Of a stretch of DNA of 64,000 nucleotides, positions 12,101-25,666 are shown piece after piece; positions within the stretch are counted from its first letter, which is position 1; every line of letters begins with the position of its first letter. A model generated the notes under the pieces. The model was not told the DNA's origin. It was given only the letters and a program-made list of their open reading frames with translations, and searched no databases. The stretch lies in the NCBI GenBank assembly GCA_964304625.1, contig OZ199840.1:10292001-10356000 (forward strand), read 5' to 3'. The position numbers were made by a program, and so were the translations under genes. Source of the DNA: Kudoa neothunni. Its lineage: Eukaryota; Cnidaria.

Positions 12101-13188
12101 TTCTCCGTGAATTGATAATCGTGTGCCTCCATAAGTTTTAAGTTGAACGTTGGTAGTTAAAATCGGGGGGTGCCCAATTTTCGCATAAGTTTGTTGATCA
12201 ATTATTGTTTTGTCCGCACCAGTATCCAATTGGAAAGTAACATCTCTCTTGTTAATTTGCAATTTAACAAACATACCATTGATTTTTGGAGTCACGATAA
12301 CATTTTGAACATCAACCATATTGTTAACTTTATCGTCATTATATTTCGATTGTTGGTTCGATCTTGCTTTATTCTGGTTCTCAATCTTGAGACAAACATT
12401 TTCCGTGTGCCCCATACGAGTACAGTATGTGCAGTTATGCTTCCGGAATCTACAGTTTTCTCTGTTATGATTCACAAAACAATATTTGCATGAGCGAAGA
12501 TTTTGACGCTTAGAAAATCTTCTCCCTTTGTTGTGTGAATAGTTGGGTTTTAGTTTATGTACATTGTTCACAACTTGATTGCCAATTGGAATCTCTTGTT
12601 TAATGGATGCGACTGCTTGTTTCGTGATCAGGTTGCGATCACCTATATTTATCACATCTTGAAGTGTGGGTTTCTTTTGGTCGATGCAGCTACCTTGTAC
12701 TCTTGGGTGAGGTGTGTTTAGGATAATTAGATCCCGAATTATTCGAGAGCTGTAGGATTTCCTGCAGCTTTCGCAAGAGTAATTACATTTTCTAGCTAAC
12801 GATTCTAATTCCGCGGCCCATTGAGCATACGATTGGTTTGGCTTTATCTGGCAATTGGAAAATTTTACCAGAGCTGAGACTTCGTGGTCCTGAGCTGCTA
12901 AATAGTCTTGCAGCTTATCGATAATATCGTCGAAGGAGCAGGTAGATCTTTCGTCTTCTGCGAATAATTTCTCGTACAATTGGTACGACTCTGTTCCTAT
13001 CCATGATGAAAGCAGAGGTTTGTATATGGACTCATTTTCGTGATTGTATGGCTGGAATGATGGAACGGTTGTTGGCGGTTGCCTGTCCGCAATTCCAGTG
13101 AGGTAGCTTAGAATTTGTTGCTGTTGCCCCAAGAGTTGCAATAACTGTTTGTTTTCCATGTCGTTTGATCCTGCCCAGCACGCCAAAT

Positions 13189-13297
13189 TGTTGTATTTTT
13201 TAAATTACGCTTGAATAAGACACACACTTAAACGACACAACACCTCGTGATTATTGTTTTTATAAACAATTCATGTTATTTTCAATAAAGGATTACA
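13189..13297 (-). repeat. 5' LTR of the gypsy element
   Basis: About 109 bp, with the same TG...CA ends as the left copy. Its outer edge abuts AAAAT at 13298-13302. An LTR near 110 bp is short for a gypsy element, leaving little room for a promoter and polyA signal; an AATAAA-like string (minus-strand complement of TTTATT) is not obvious inside it. Confidence 0.95.
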
Positions 13298-13329
13298 AAA
13301 ATCATTAATGAAAATCGATCATTCACTTA

Positions 13330-14360
13330 GAAGTATAAATATAGTCAACTAGCGGGAATTTCCTAACGTTGCTTGGGGAAGATTTCGCCTAGATGCGTTT
13401 TTTAATAGCATTCGAAAAAAAATATTTAAATTTCGAATTAACCCCTATAAATAATATAATTAATAAGTTTTAAGCAATATACTTTAACGATTTGGATTAT
13501 GAAATTTAAATTATGATCATTTCTTTGAAGGAGTGTTTCAATCCCGGCGTTCATTTAAAAATTTCATGATTTGGCACCAACGCTAAATACGTTAAGGTTA
13601 TCGTTGAATTTTTTTCATTCTCGAAATATTTAAATCCCGTTAAAGTGTCATCTAGATCGTTATTTTTTGGCCCGGAGAATTTTTAAAGTCGAATTCTGCC
13701 CGGCTCAGGAACTATATGCACCACTAACTTTTTAAGAGAAAAAAAATAGAAAAAGTAACAGAGATCGAAGAAACCGTATGAAAATTAATTGATAGTGCTA
13801 AAATTAGCATCGCTTGGCCCGGCAAGAACTTAACGCATTTTTTCCCATAAACAATTTAAATAACTGGGTGAAATAAAAATACAACCATCTGCATTGAATT
13901 TAATCACGGAAAGTTAAAATTAGCGGACGATTTCAATGAAATCTACGGATGCATTATTTCCATTATAATGCTTCAATCAATATGATTTTAACGTTCTCCG
14001 CCAAATAGTTATTTATTAAACATATACAGATTTTTTATCATATCAAAAACGATTAATAGAACCTTCAAAATGTGTTTATCAATTCAAATACGTTAAAACT
14101 CCACAAATTGGAAGTGAATGTGCACAAACACCAAAATATACACGCCAATATTATATAAAAGTCTGATAACATCAGTTAATCAATATTTGATAGAACATAT
14201 AATGGGAAAAATTAACTTCAACCAACCGTCAGCAGGTCATAAGCTGGTGTTAATCCTATTTTTGAACGCAAATAATCTGACAAACAAACTTTGAATCGAC
14301 AAAATCACCATTTTCTAAACACTTTGGAGGACGTTTGGAAGTATGAAAATGATTGAAAGA
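13330..14360 (+). repeat. Dispersed ~1 kb repeat, copy 2
   Basis: Direct counterpart of the inverted copy at 4880-5945 (see that entry). It starts immediately right of the gypsy target duplication. Shared blocks include GTTGCTTGGGGAAGATTTCG, CAATGAAATCTACGGATG, CAAAATGTG and GAATCGACAAAATCAC. It contains several GCCCGG modules. No coding frame was seen. Confidence 0.7.
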
Positions 14361-17300
14361 TTTTTTGGGACATCATGATAGTAGATAGATATGATATGAA
14401 TAATTTCGCTTACCTAAGGACCTCAATGTTTATCCTGGAGAAGTTAATGTTCTCCTTGGCGCCAAATAATGTAATTCTCCTGATAATCCACTAATAAATC
14501 CCTTTAATCCAATTCGCCGCCCGCATAAAACCATAAAATGGGCTATATCTCAGTTAATAATAATGCAGATGTGTATTAAGTTGATTAAATTCCCAGAAAA
14601 CAGCGGTTAGATCCTGTTTGGTTGGTCAAAAGTTTCAGCATATATTTCTGTAAGGAAATAGATTTTTCCGCTCATGCGTACTTCCCGTGTTACACACACG
14701 GACACAACAACTTTATATATATATATATAGATAGATATATGATAACACAGTCCGAAGTAAGGAATTTTCTGGTTGTCTTCACAAATAGCAGATTAAAAAA
14801 CACCTGCATAATATTGATATTTGTTTACTTCTGATTGATAGCCAAATAAAATGAACTTTTACTCACTATATAGAAAAAGAGTCTCTTAATTATGGTATAG
14901 AATGTTCTAAAAATTTTACATATGCCTGTTCGGAGTACTTTTGAGATAAATAAAACTATTAAAGTCACGTTACAAGAGTTTTCGCATTTCCATTAAAATT
15001 TAAAGCATAAACAAGTTATTTGGTATGTATTTTCTCTTTTCAAACGTTATGGATATAGTTAAGAAAAATAGGTCATGATTGTTTTAAATAAATCACATAA
15101 TTTGAGTCTCTCTGTGTATCTTAATTATTCCTTACCCCAGATCTTGAGGTTAATATTCAAATCAATATACTGTTTTCTCTAGGCTCGCATTAATTCATTA
15201 TGATATAAAAGCTGCAGAAAAATAAAGTCCCTTCTCAATGCGTACCATGTAAGTTAATAAGAAATTATTGGTCTATTCGATCTAACCGATATTTTCACAA
15301 AGTTTTCGTTAATCTAAGAATAGTTCAGTACGAATAAATTTTTTTAGAGCAGTCAAACAGTACCTAAATTTTTAAAAGGGTACATTCCTTCAAGAAAATC
15401 AGTTGATATTTAAATATTTTAGCATTACTGTAATTTTTCAAACCAAAAACACCTTTACATTTTTGATTTAATCTTGTTTTGTTAATTAAATGTGTATATT
15501 TTTGAACCAGTAAGTATTCTTAATAAAAAGCAAAGTTGGATTTATTTATAAATAAGGAAATTTTGTTACAATAATGAATACGTAAGTTACGACTCACAAC
15601 TTTTCAAAACATCATTGGCATCATTATAAAATTTCGATAAAAGGAGTAACAATTACTATTTATATTTTGTAAGCATCTTAAGTTGATTTTATTTTTTCTA
15701 TCGTTTGTAGATTAATAATAAATTTTATAATTAGAAGGATTAATTTTTATCGCAAAATTTTGAAAAGAATTGAAAGTCCTATTTAAGTTATTTAATGATT
15801 TTGTTTCATAAGTAACTGAACTTAAATCGCTATTTACATTTCTCTTAAAATTAAGGTCATCGTAGTTTTGGCCAATAATTTATAAAATAAACTTAAAATT
15901 ACTCATTAATTTCCCTCAATACCTCTATTTATATATGAATGGAAAGTGTGCACACAATTTCGTTTATCTAAATCATCACATTGCAAGAATAATGACAAAC
16001 TTTAAAATGCATAAATTAAAATAGAAAAATAAAATTTATAGGGTTTAAAGTGCTGATTAGATTAACTCTTCCGTAAAATTTCTCCATTCAAAAATAAAAT
16101 TAAAAGTTAAAATGTTCCATCACACTGTACCAGGCAAAACTGGGCATTAGTGCTATTTACTTAAATATCAAAAAGAATTTAATCTGCTCCAGGTGTTAAC
16201 CTACTTGGCTGGGCAAGGAAGCCTTCGCGAAGCGGGGCTTTTGCGCTATTAAATAAATAAAAACTTAATTGATTAATGAACTCTCCCATAATTTAGTTTA
16301 ACAACATGAAAAAATATATTTATAAAATGAACTTTCATTAGAAAATATAGATTATAAAAGTGTTCAATTAAAAGTTACATGAATAATGGAATATATGAGA
16401 TTTTTTAATTCAATTAAAATTTCTTTTACGAATCTTCCGTTATGTTTCGGGGTTTTTATTTATTGTATACTTTGAATAATCAATAGAGATTAAGAAAACA
16501 TAACGTAAAGAATAAACATCACGAACAAATATTTTATTGTTGTATACTATAATATCTATTTAAATAGATAAATAAATGATAATTATAAAGTATGTGACAC
16601 CTGAAAAACATCCCGTTGGGCATAGGCCTTTAAAAAATCGAGGATAAATTTCGAAGCTCGAGGGTGATTATGTGTTGAAGTGAAGATTATTAAGGATTGG
16701 GATTTCATGATTCCAACGTTTTGTGGTTGTTAGTAGTTTTTACAAAAATTTTGTTAGATAATTCATCTCAGTAAGTTAATTATATTAGTTTAAGACGCTT
16801 GAAACATTCAACCACACGAAAATATTGAAGTGAATTATAAAATATGACGTAATATTTCACTTTATATTCGAAAACTAAATAATAAATGTTTATTTTTAGG
16901 TTTTACACCATTTTTATATTGTTAAGATAAATAATAAAAAAATTCTTTTAACGTATTAACTTTTACAACTAATTTAACTTAAAATGCTTAAAAATTGTAT
17001 ATTCGGATTTTTCACGATTTTCCTACTTTACAGTTAATTTTAATTAAAAATTATTATTGAATATTTTCGTTTTTAAATATTTAATGTATATAAATAAAAA
17101 AATAACTTAATGAAATACATTAAAAATTTCCATGTTTGAATTTTCGAACACATATTGTTATAAAATTTGTTTAATCATTAATAAACTACCCTAGAAAATT
17201 TAATAACTAAAACCCACATTGAGGAATACCATCGTTTAATTGAAACAACTTCGTTCCAATTTTGAATAGAATAAATCTGAAAGTTCCATTTTTAAAATAC

Positions 17301-17581
17301 GAAGTCAATATTGAACATTTACATACCTATTACTAACAGATACAAATAAAAAAATCTGTGAACAATTAGCGATTTCGCATTTGTTAAAATTATAGAGAAA
17401 TAATAATTTTTTCGATGTATTTATCAACAACATTGAGATTCCACGTGAATCCGAATGTGCTCGACTTAAGATTTATTTCCTGTTTGTAGGTTAATTATTT
17501 TTGATCTGAATTTAACAAAATAATATAAATTTTTGAAATAAGCACAAAAATGAAAAAACTTTTGAGAAAGAAGTGAACTAA
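14361..17581. other. Gene-poor AT-rich stretch
   Basis: No supportable gene. A short (TA)n run lies at about 14716-14732. Around 16200-16245 a GC-richer patch holds the near-palindrome AAGCCTTCGCGAAGCGGGGC, which resembles the 3' hairpin of Helitron-type elements, with CTATT a few bases later; no helicase remains beside it. The rest is AT-rich sequence without visible structure. Confidence 0.45.
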
Positions 17582-19971
17582 CCCTTTCGTGCCCAAATTC
17601 TTATTTAGAGCTCAAACAATTACGTTTAATAAGATTGACTCTTTTATCTTACCTGTGAAAATTTTCTACATTTTCCATCATGGGTTCTAGAGTACCCGCT
17701 GGGGCGCGTGCGCAAACAAAATTTAAACCAGCGGTTCCCAACTGGTGGTGCCCGCACCTTAGGGGGTGCGAACTTTGGTTTCAGGTGGTGCGAGATCTGA
17801 TCAAAATTGAAAATAATTTTTGATAAACTTTAAGTCAGTTACACCTTGTCGTATGCAAAGGAGTGCGAATTTCGGTTTGTCAAAAAATGGGGGTGCGAGT
17901 CCAGTTTTAGTTGGGAAGCGCTGATTTAAACGATAATCGTAACCCAAAATAGATTGTTACGGAGTTATATAGTTTTATTTATTATGAAAAGAATAGGAAC
18001 AATTCCTTTCTTTTACAATTTCGACATCTGCTTTGTTGTCTATCATTTCGGGGTTATGATCGACATTGTCAGATGTGATCGATTCAGATAAGGTGTTAAT
18101 TCTATTCTGAGTAGAATAACTAACGAACTCTGTGTTCGTTGATATGTCATGGGAAGGTCGTCCACGCTTTGTTGCTACATTTGATTTTTTATGGTGAATT
18201 AAATGTTCATGGATTGACTGTGTAAAAGACAACAGATCCATTAATTCATCATAGGGAATTTTCCTGATTTTGGAATTGCGGCGATACAACAACCAAAAGA
18301 ATATTTTCATATAAAATTTACGACACTTGACGTGTGGTTTAGTTTATATAACGCCATCAACGTGTCTGATAGCGTTATATTCCACCCATATTTGTGTTGT
18401 ACTTCGACACAACATTAGAGCATTCAATGGTGATCATTCTTTTTGTACGCCGATCAAATCCCTTTATTGTTCCATCCGGTTCTGAAGAGGAATGTGTGGA
18501 AGAAAATGTAACTACAGAGTCATCACATCATTGGGTTACCACTATTCCGTTTGTTTTATCCTGGAAACTTCCGTGTGAGCTACGACTTTTTTGGCTGATT
18601 TGATTTGAAGGTGTTAATGGACAATTTTTAATTCGATTTCTTCTTATGGTCACGACAGAGTTGATACTGCGCTTTTTTTAAATTTTTTGCAAGGGAATTG
18701 AAGTGAAAAAATTAACGAAGTACACGAAGAATGTTTTATGGCTTGGAAGAGTCCCGCATAATTTGACCACAAAATCACCAGAAACTTGACCACATGAATT
18801 ATCAACTTCTGGGGCTTTTCCATCATACACCATACCACAATTTCCTCCGCATCGTACAAATACTTTAAACTCCCATTTAGTTGGTTTCTTGGGAAGGTAT
18901 TGTTCAGCTTTACATTTACATTTGAAAAGTATCATTTGCTCATCAACTGAATGATAACCTTCAGGTTTAACTTTCAAAAACGCAGACCGTAGATATTCCA
19001 AGGTGGGTCGGATTTTAGCGAATCGATCATAATTGGGTGATGCTTGATCATTTGTTACTCTCTCATTATTGTTAAAATGAAGTGATCTTGAGATTTTATA
19101 AAAACAATTTCTTGAAAAGACGTTCGAAACATGCGGGTAATCAAATGATCTACTCCAATAGCAGCGGTAAAGCGGTATTCTTACAATTCCCATCAAGATG
19201 ATTATGCCAAGAAACTTTTGAATTTCATCCATACCTGTTAGAAAATTTATACCGCATCTAACTACATATACATTAGTTTCTTTTGCAATCATTTCGATCA
19301 ATGCTTCGCTTAAAGAGAATTTGAAATAATCGATTGGAGAGAACAACTTCTCCACATCTTCAAATTCATCAACCGTAATGACATCACATGGAACAGAGGG
19401 TCAGGGAACCTCACGTGTCCATTTAATGATTGAGTTATCAGCATCACACTCAAAATCATGTGATGATGAAACACAGAAATCACCATCGTTTAAGTTTGTT
19501 GAACACCCAACCTCATCATCAGAAACCGTATCAGAATCTGGTAAATCAGCAACTGGAAGAACGATCATTTCGGTTTAAAAAAATCAGCCTACGTGACCAA
19601 AGGTCATCATGGGGAACACGTATATTTTTTTATATTTTTATTCGATGCGTTATGAAATTATAATGTAATGGTTGAAAAATAAAGATTTACGTTGTTATAT
19701 AAATTTAATTTTTGCTATATTTCGATATGTCTAATAATGATAGTGTGTAATAAGTCAACAAATAATATGACTTTGCCAATCATTATTTTAGAAAAGTAAG
19801 CTGTAATATAAATATAATGCTTTTCCATGAAATTATGTTTTATCTTTTTTAAGGTAGAAGAAATCCCAAAATTTTAGGAATCATAATAAACCGTTGTAAA
19901 CTCTCTATAATTAAGAAGCCATGAACAAAATAATCAACTGTTCCCTAGGATGACCCTTGGGCACGAAAGGG
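17582..19971 (-). mobile_element. piggyBac-superfamily DNA transposon, broken
   Basis: Perfect 15-bp terminal inverted repeats, CCCTTTCGTGCCCAA at 17582-17596 and its complement at 19957-19971, flanked by CTAA on the left and TTAA on the right. The usual TTAA duplication has one base changed on the left. The minus-strand transposase starts near 19567 with an acidic N-terminus (DLPDSDTVSDDE). The core at 19355-18678 is open and family-typical (KFLGIIILMGIVRIP, HSVDEQMILFKCKCK, KWEFKVFVRCGG). C-terminal pieces follow (YNTNMGG near 18375; NVATKRGRPSHD by 18150). One in-frame TGA interrupts the N-terminal part near 19405, and the frame changes more than once left of 18678. A hAT MITE sits inside (17729-17923). 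It is inactive but could still be mobilised in trans, because its ends are intact. Confidence 0.93.
17729..17923. mobile_element. hAT MITE nested in the piggyBac element
   Basis: 195 bp with terminal inverted repeats CAGCGGTTCCCAAC at the left and GTTGGGAAGCGCTG at the right (13 of 14 bases match as inverted repeats), flanked by a perfect 8-bp duplication ATTTAAAC (17721-17728 and 17924-17931). The 8-bp duplication and CAG...CTG ends are hAT hallmarks. It is non-coding and inserted between the piggyBac left end and its transposase, so it is younger than the piggyBac insertion. Confidence 0.93.
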
Positions 19972-20208
19972 TTAATAGAACGAATTGTGGGAAGCGACTT
20001 TATTTCCGATTTCGTATGCAACACCACCCCAAGTCCGTACACAGATACTGTAGTACTGTAGTTTAGCTGAATTTTTTTTTAAAGAAATAAAATAGTTTAT
20101 TCCAAAAAATAATGCACCGTTGAATTTTGATAAGAAAATTTCTTCCGTCATTGATTACAAAAATCCACTATGAACGAATCACACAATCTTGTTAATACAT
20201 TGATTTAA

Positions 20209-20761
20209 CCCTTTCGAACCAGAAGATAATCTCTATACCTTCGATTTTTTGAAGGCCTACTGACTATTGGCACGAATGTTTTTAATCCAATATGGTAACT
20301 ACGCACATACAATGCTCATTTTGAATCACAATTACTCCAAATTGTAATTGATCTATAAGTTTATTTTTTAGAATTTGTTGTATTGAATTATTTTTCGCCT
20401 TAGGAGCGGCATCAATGGGCAAAAATAATAAAATACAGTCAAAACTATACTTACCTGAATATTATGATCGTGTCAATGCTACTTTCTTGTTTACATTTAT
20501 CAATAAATCACCTTGAATATAAAAAAAATTATTTATTTATACCAACTTGTGGCATTTGAATCTTACAGCGATTTGAAACAGTTTCACTAAAGTGGTGCAA
20601 AATTAACACATGTTTTCTCGTCATAGATTAGCACCCTCACAAAAATTACTTATGGACACTAAACTGACCAGCATATTTTATAGTTGAATGAGTATACTGA
20701 AGAACCTGATTAAAACATTCTTGATGTATACAGGTGAAATCTTCAATAACTCAATAACGGG
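20209..20761. mobile_element. Candidate TTAA-flanked piggyBac-like MITE
   Basis: The segment begins TTAA-CCCTTTCGAACC (TTAA at 20205-20208) and ends GGG-TTAA (20762-20765). The left edge shares CCCTTTCG with the complete piggyBac element at 17582, but the right edge matches the left for only a few bases. It is either an eroded relative or a lone left end. Confidence 0.35.
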
Positions 20762-20936
20762 TTAAGAGTGACAATAAATCTAACCATAAAAAGATGTTTC
20801 CGACATTTAAACTAACAATCGACGTAGCCAAGTCGAAATAATAATAAAAATTTATTCTAATCATGTTTTTGCCAATTAAAAGAATAACCAAATACACCCA
20901 CACAAATAAACAAACACTATCAGAAAATAAATTAAA

Positions 20937-21965
<1,029 letters not shown>

Positions 21966-23092
21966 GATGTGTGGGAAAAATCTTTTGTTTTTAACGGAAG
22001 TGTACGTGCTTGTTCGATCACCAGATTACGCACTCATCTCGCAAATAGCACATCCCATGATTTTTATTGTATTTTAAATGTTAAAGTTAGAACGGCGAAA
22101 TAAACAATATTGGATAAAATTTAATCTACCATAAACTAGTTATTCGTTATTATTCTTTCGAACGATTAACAATATTTTATCTCTATTAGGGATAACACAC
22201 ATGTGGCAAACATTTTTCAGTCTAACAAAGGTCGGAAATTTTCAATTTTTTTTTCAAATAATGTATAATTATTTTTCAACAAAAGTAGAGAAAAGTTATA
22301 AATATGGTGTATTATTGGGGTATAAATGAATTAATAGTCATAAAATGTTGATGAATTAGTTAAAGTATTAAAATAAATTAAAAATCCTAATATTTACCTA
22401 TTTATTTACCTATAATTCACATATTTCAAAATTTTGATATTTACTTTTTACACAACTAGCTCAACCAAACCTATTTAGATTAACCTGCTAATATAATATA
22501 CTAATATTTACAGGTTGAGATAAATAGTTGTAATTTTTCAATAAAAATATGTATGTAAGGTTGGTTATTATAATAAAAAGTTGTAATTCTAAATTTTGTA
22601 TAAGTCGGTTTGACTTTACAGGTTAGCCTTAAACATTATAATTGTTAAGTTTCATATAATCAACGCTGCTATCACCTAAAAAATATTTAATAAACGGATT
22701 AATTATTATTTTACAACAGGCTAGAGGTCGAATTACTTGGTTTTTTATTTTACTTTAAATGAAATCCAATTTAAACATTATTTTGGGTGGGAGTTTTTTA
22801 AACTGAATTTTGAATGAGGATTTAAATAAAATTTGACCGAAAATATTTCAGTTACCTGCAGAAATATCTATTATTTGTTGAAATTACCTAAAAGTGATAG
22901 TTTAATGGATATAATCATAAATTTTTACGTCTAAGAATAAAAAATCATTACTTATTGAATTGGTGCGAAGATATAAAATCATTATATAATATTGACTCAA
23001 AGTGAATATTTCTAGATGATATGAGTGTATCAATCTTTTAGAAATATTTTAATATAGAAGAAATTTAAGTTTATAATTTCCACATACATAAT
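21966..23092. other. Intergenic, AT-rich
   Basis: This is the upstream region of RAB14. No coding or repeat structure could be supported. Confidence 0.5.
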
Positions 23093-23096
23093 TTAA

Positions 23097-23932
23097 CCTT
23101 CTTATGAATTTGAGGTCTTTTGGACCCCAGGCTTTTATTTTACAATAGTTAATAAAAAAATATTTCAAAATGCCACACAAATATTAAGAAATTTCTACCG
23201 ACTGAATTTTGAGAAAAAGATGATTCATTTGGAAAGTTAATCCCCCTGAAGTCAATACGGCAGGCTAATATACACACTTCGTACAAGCTCGTTGAACGAA
23301 AAAATCAAGCGTGATAGATGTTGCATGTGTAGAATGCAAATTCTTAGGCCTTTAGTCAGTTTTGGATGTTTAAAATTAAACAGAATAATATTTATTATGT
23401 TTCCACTAACTATTACTTGTTAACAATCAAAGGATCAGGATGTAACTAAAACACCCGATTCATATTATACCTAAGAAATCGAAATAATGGAGTCAACCTT
23501 TAAGAAAGCACTCTGAAAATGTTTACTTACCAAAATGATAATTAATAAACATTTGATTCATTAGTTGTGAGGATATTTGGGCGATTTCATTATTCGAGTA
23601 AGTATAACCAATGTTCAAAATACAAATCTATTCGCTTCGATATTTAAAAATTTGTTTTTTTTTGTATTTATTTCTCTTTCTATTGTATGAAAGATCGTTG
23701 ATTTATTTAAACGAAAATTTACGAAACGTTATATAAGCCTACCGAATAAGATTTTGCAGGATTAACTGACTCAATGGATCACATTTTTCTCAAAATTCTG
23801 TGAATGGAAATTTCTTAAAGTTCGTATGGAATTTTGAAATATTTTTTTATTAACTATCGTAAAATTAAAACCTGGAGTCCAAAAAACCCCAAGTTCGTTG
23901 GAGTGTAATCGTTTTTGTGTATATTTAGAGAG
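23097..23932. mobile_element. TTAA-flanked fold-back MITE with long inverted repeats
   Basis: The element is flanked by TTAA (23093-23096 and 23933-23936). The left arm (about 23107-23260) and the reverse complement of the right arm (about 23755-23905) align over roughly 150 bp. Landmarks are a GGACCCCAGG / GGACTCCAGG pair, then TAGTTAATAAAAAAATATTT in both arms, AAGAAATTTC, GAATTTTGAGAAAAA and GTTAATCC. The target site is that of piggyBac. The interior (about 23270-23740) shows no transposase. It is non-autonomous and probably folds into a long hairpin when single-stranded or transcribed. Confidence 0.85.
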
Positions 23933-24649
23933 TTAAAATTGCTATATAAACAAGAACTTGTACATGCGCTCAAAAATCGAAGACTTACTTTTTAGGTCAA
24001 ATTTACACATGCCAAATGAATATTTTATGAATATTATGATTCTTGGATAAATTTCAAAAACTTAACTATGCAAAAAATCAATGAATTAATAAATTAATTC
24101 TATTATTTTCAATTTAAATTAATAAATAATCATTATCAAATATATAAAAACAAATGAAATATTATCTATGAAGTTTTTTAATCATTAAAAAATAAAGATA
24201 AACAAAAATTCAATGTACTATTTGATTTAGTAAAAATATGAATTAAAAACTATGCCATTTTTGCGATCCAACCCTAATTTAATTTAGTTACAAGGATAAT
24301 AATGAAATCCTAAATATATTTTCAAGAATATTATACGAAGTACTTTTAAAATGTAGATGCCAAATAATTATTGGTTTCTTATTTAATTAGAGGTAACCAA
24401 TTGAACTATTTTTTTAATTTTCAGATTTAAATTATTTTATATTCAGATTAATTTATTGTTAATTAGAATTTTTAATTTGTATAAATCTCCAATGGATACG
24501 GGATAAAATCTACCCCAATGAGCCTTTGTTTGCTGTATAATTTGTAAATTTTAATTTCAAGCTTGCTGAGATTACTTGGATTCCTTCAAATAATTTTATT
24601 TACACATTAAAATAAAATGACAACTTTATCTAGTGTATTGGCGGAAATA

Positions 24650-25666
24650 TACATTTTCCACCCTCCGAATAAAAATGGTATAGAAAACTACTACAAAATT
24701 TTTATGCTAAAATTCAAGAAGAAATATATTAAACGTAAATTGTGAGTTTAGGCTTTTCCGTAATCTAGATTTTACGATATAACACTTACAAACCGCAAAT
24801 AGATCACGAGATTCTACATAAACACGTTGTTTGGTGATGATATTTTTCGGAGGGAGTTCCTGAAATGATGGCGAAATTATTATATGGCTTAAAAATAGAG
24901 AGAATCATAGCAATCGAAAGTCTTAAACCGCCTTTAAACTTTATTCCAAGAAAATGGGTTAAAAAATCAATGTTGTGTGCGCAATTTGCAATAAATTTTA
25001 ATGTTAGAATCACCTATTAAATGTTTGCGAGCCTTGTTTGCATTAAATTCGGTTTATTTATGACACAAAAAATACGCTAACGGATTATATAGATTAATAT
25101 TTTAATTTTAAAAACTTTAATTAGAATAACACAGCCAATCGAAAGCAGAATTAAAAACTATTACGACGGTTGTTGATGAAAATTATATTCGCAGGATTGT
25201 CGGAATTATTAACGAATTTATTTTCGCTATAACTCCTTATTCTTTTTTTTCATCTACCGAAACCTTCAATATTTTTCTTACGAACTTTTTTGTGTGACAA
25301 ACGATAAAATAAAAATCTAGGGTAGAAAACTACCCCAGAGTTCTTAGGGGCGCAGTAGACTTTCGGTCCATTAGAGAGTTAAGTATAATAAATGGAAAAT
25401 TTACTTAAAAGTTAATTTTTTTAATTCATTAAATATTTTAATTTTGATCCAATATTTAAAGATTAAATTTTTGTTGTCTCCAAACTGTCAAATTATTGAT
25501 GTTCATTAAAAAAAACACTATCAAAACATCAATTTCATATAATATTTATAATTTATCACACGAAAATAATTTTGTAAATATATTTATTTATTCGACTTTA
25601 AATTTTACCTTCGAAGTGAAATGGGGTAGATTTCTATCTCATTTTTATTTGGAGGGTGTAAATTCT
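24650..25666. mobile_element. Candidate MITE with ~43-bp inverted ends
   Basis: CCACCCTCCGAATAAAAATG near 24657, continuing to GTATAGAAAACTACTAC, is repeated inverted at 25622-25665, whose complement reads CACCCTCCAAATAAAAATGA and then GATAGAAATCTACCCC. The ends resemble the ACCCTC-type ends of the TTAA elements in this window, but the outer TTAA is not preserved. A second TTAA-type terminus (GAGAGTTAA, with CTACCCC before it) lies inside at 25320-25380, so more than one insertion may be stacked here. Confidence 0.6.

Larger units (their letters stand above)
9079..13297 (-). mobile_element. Ty3/gypsy LTR retrotransposon, nearly whole fossil
   Basis: Element of 4.2 kb bounded by two very short LTRs (9079-9185 and 13189-13297) and flanked by the 5-bp duplication AAAAT (9074-9078 and 13298-13302). 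The internal coding region (about 9170-13186) reads leftward. Parts in order: a gag-like N-terminus; a Cys/His-rich nucleic-acid-binding segment (CKYC, CTYCTRMGHTENVC); an aspartic protease (LDTGAD); reverse transcriptase; RNase H (LATDASNVGVGAV); the integrase zinc-binding region (HKGHWGIEKMKSLARRTCYW, CDIC); the integrase core (VHIDYAGPF, VSDNGPQ); and a C-terminal pol tail. A primer-binding-like TGG start follows the 5' LTR, and a purine tract (GGAGGGAGGAA) precedes the 3' LTR. It looks almost whole, with about one break. The LTRs differ at about four bases plus one 2-bp indel in about 107 bp, so insertion is moderately recent. Confidence 0.95.

Noticed and set aside
10477-12493. Plus-strand open frames within the gypsy element
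   Set aside because: They are antisense shadows of the pol region.
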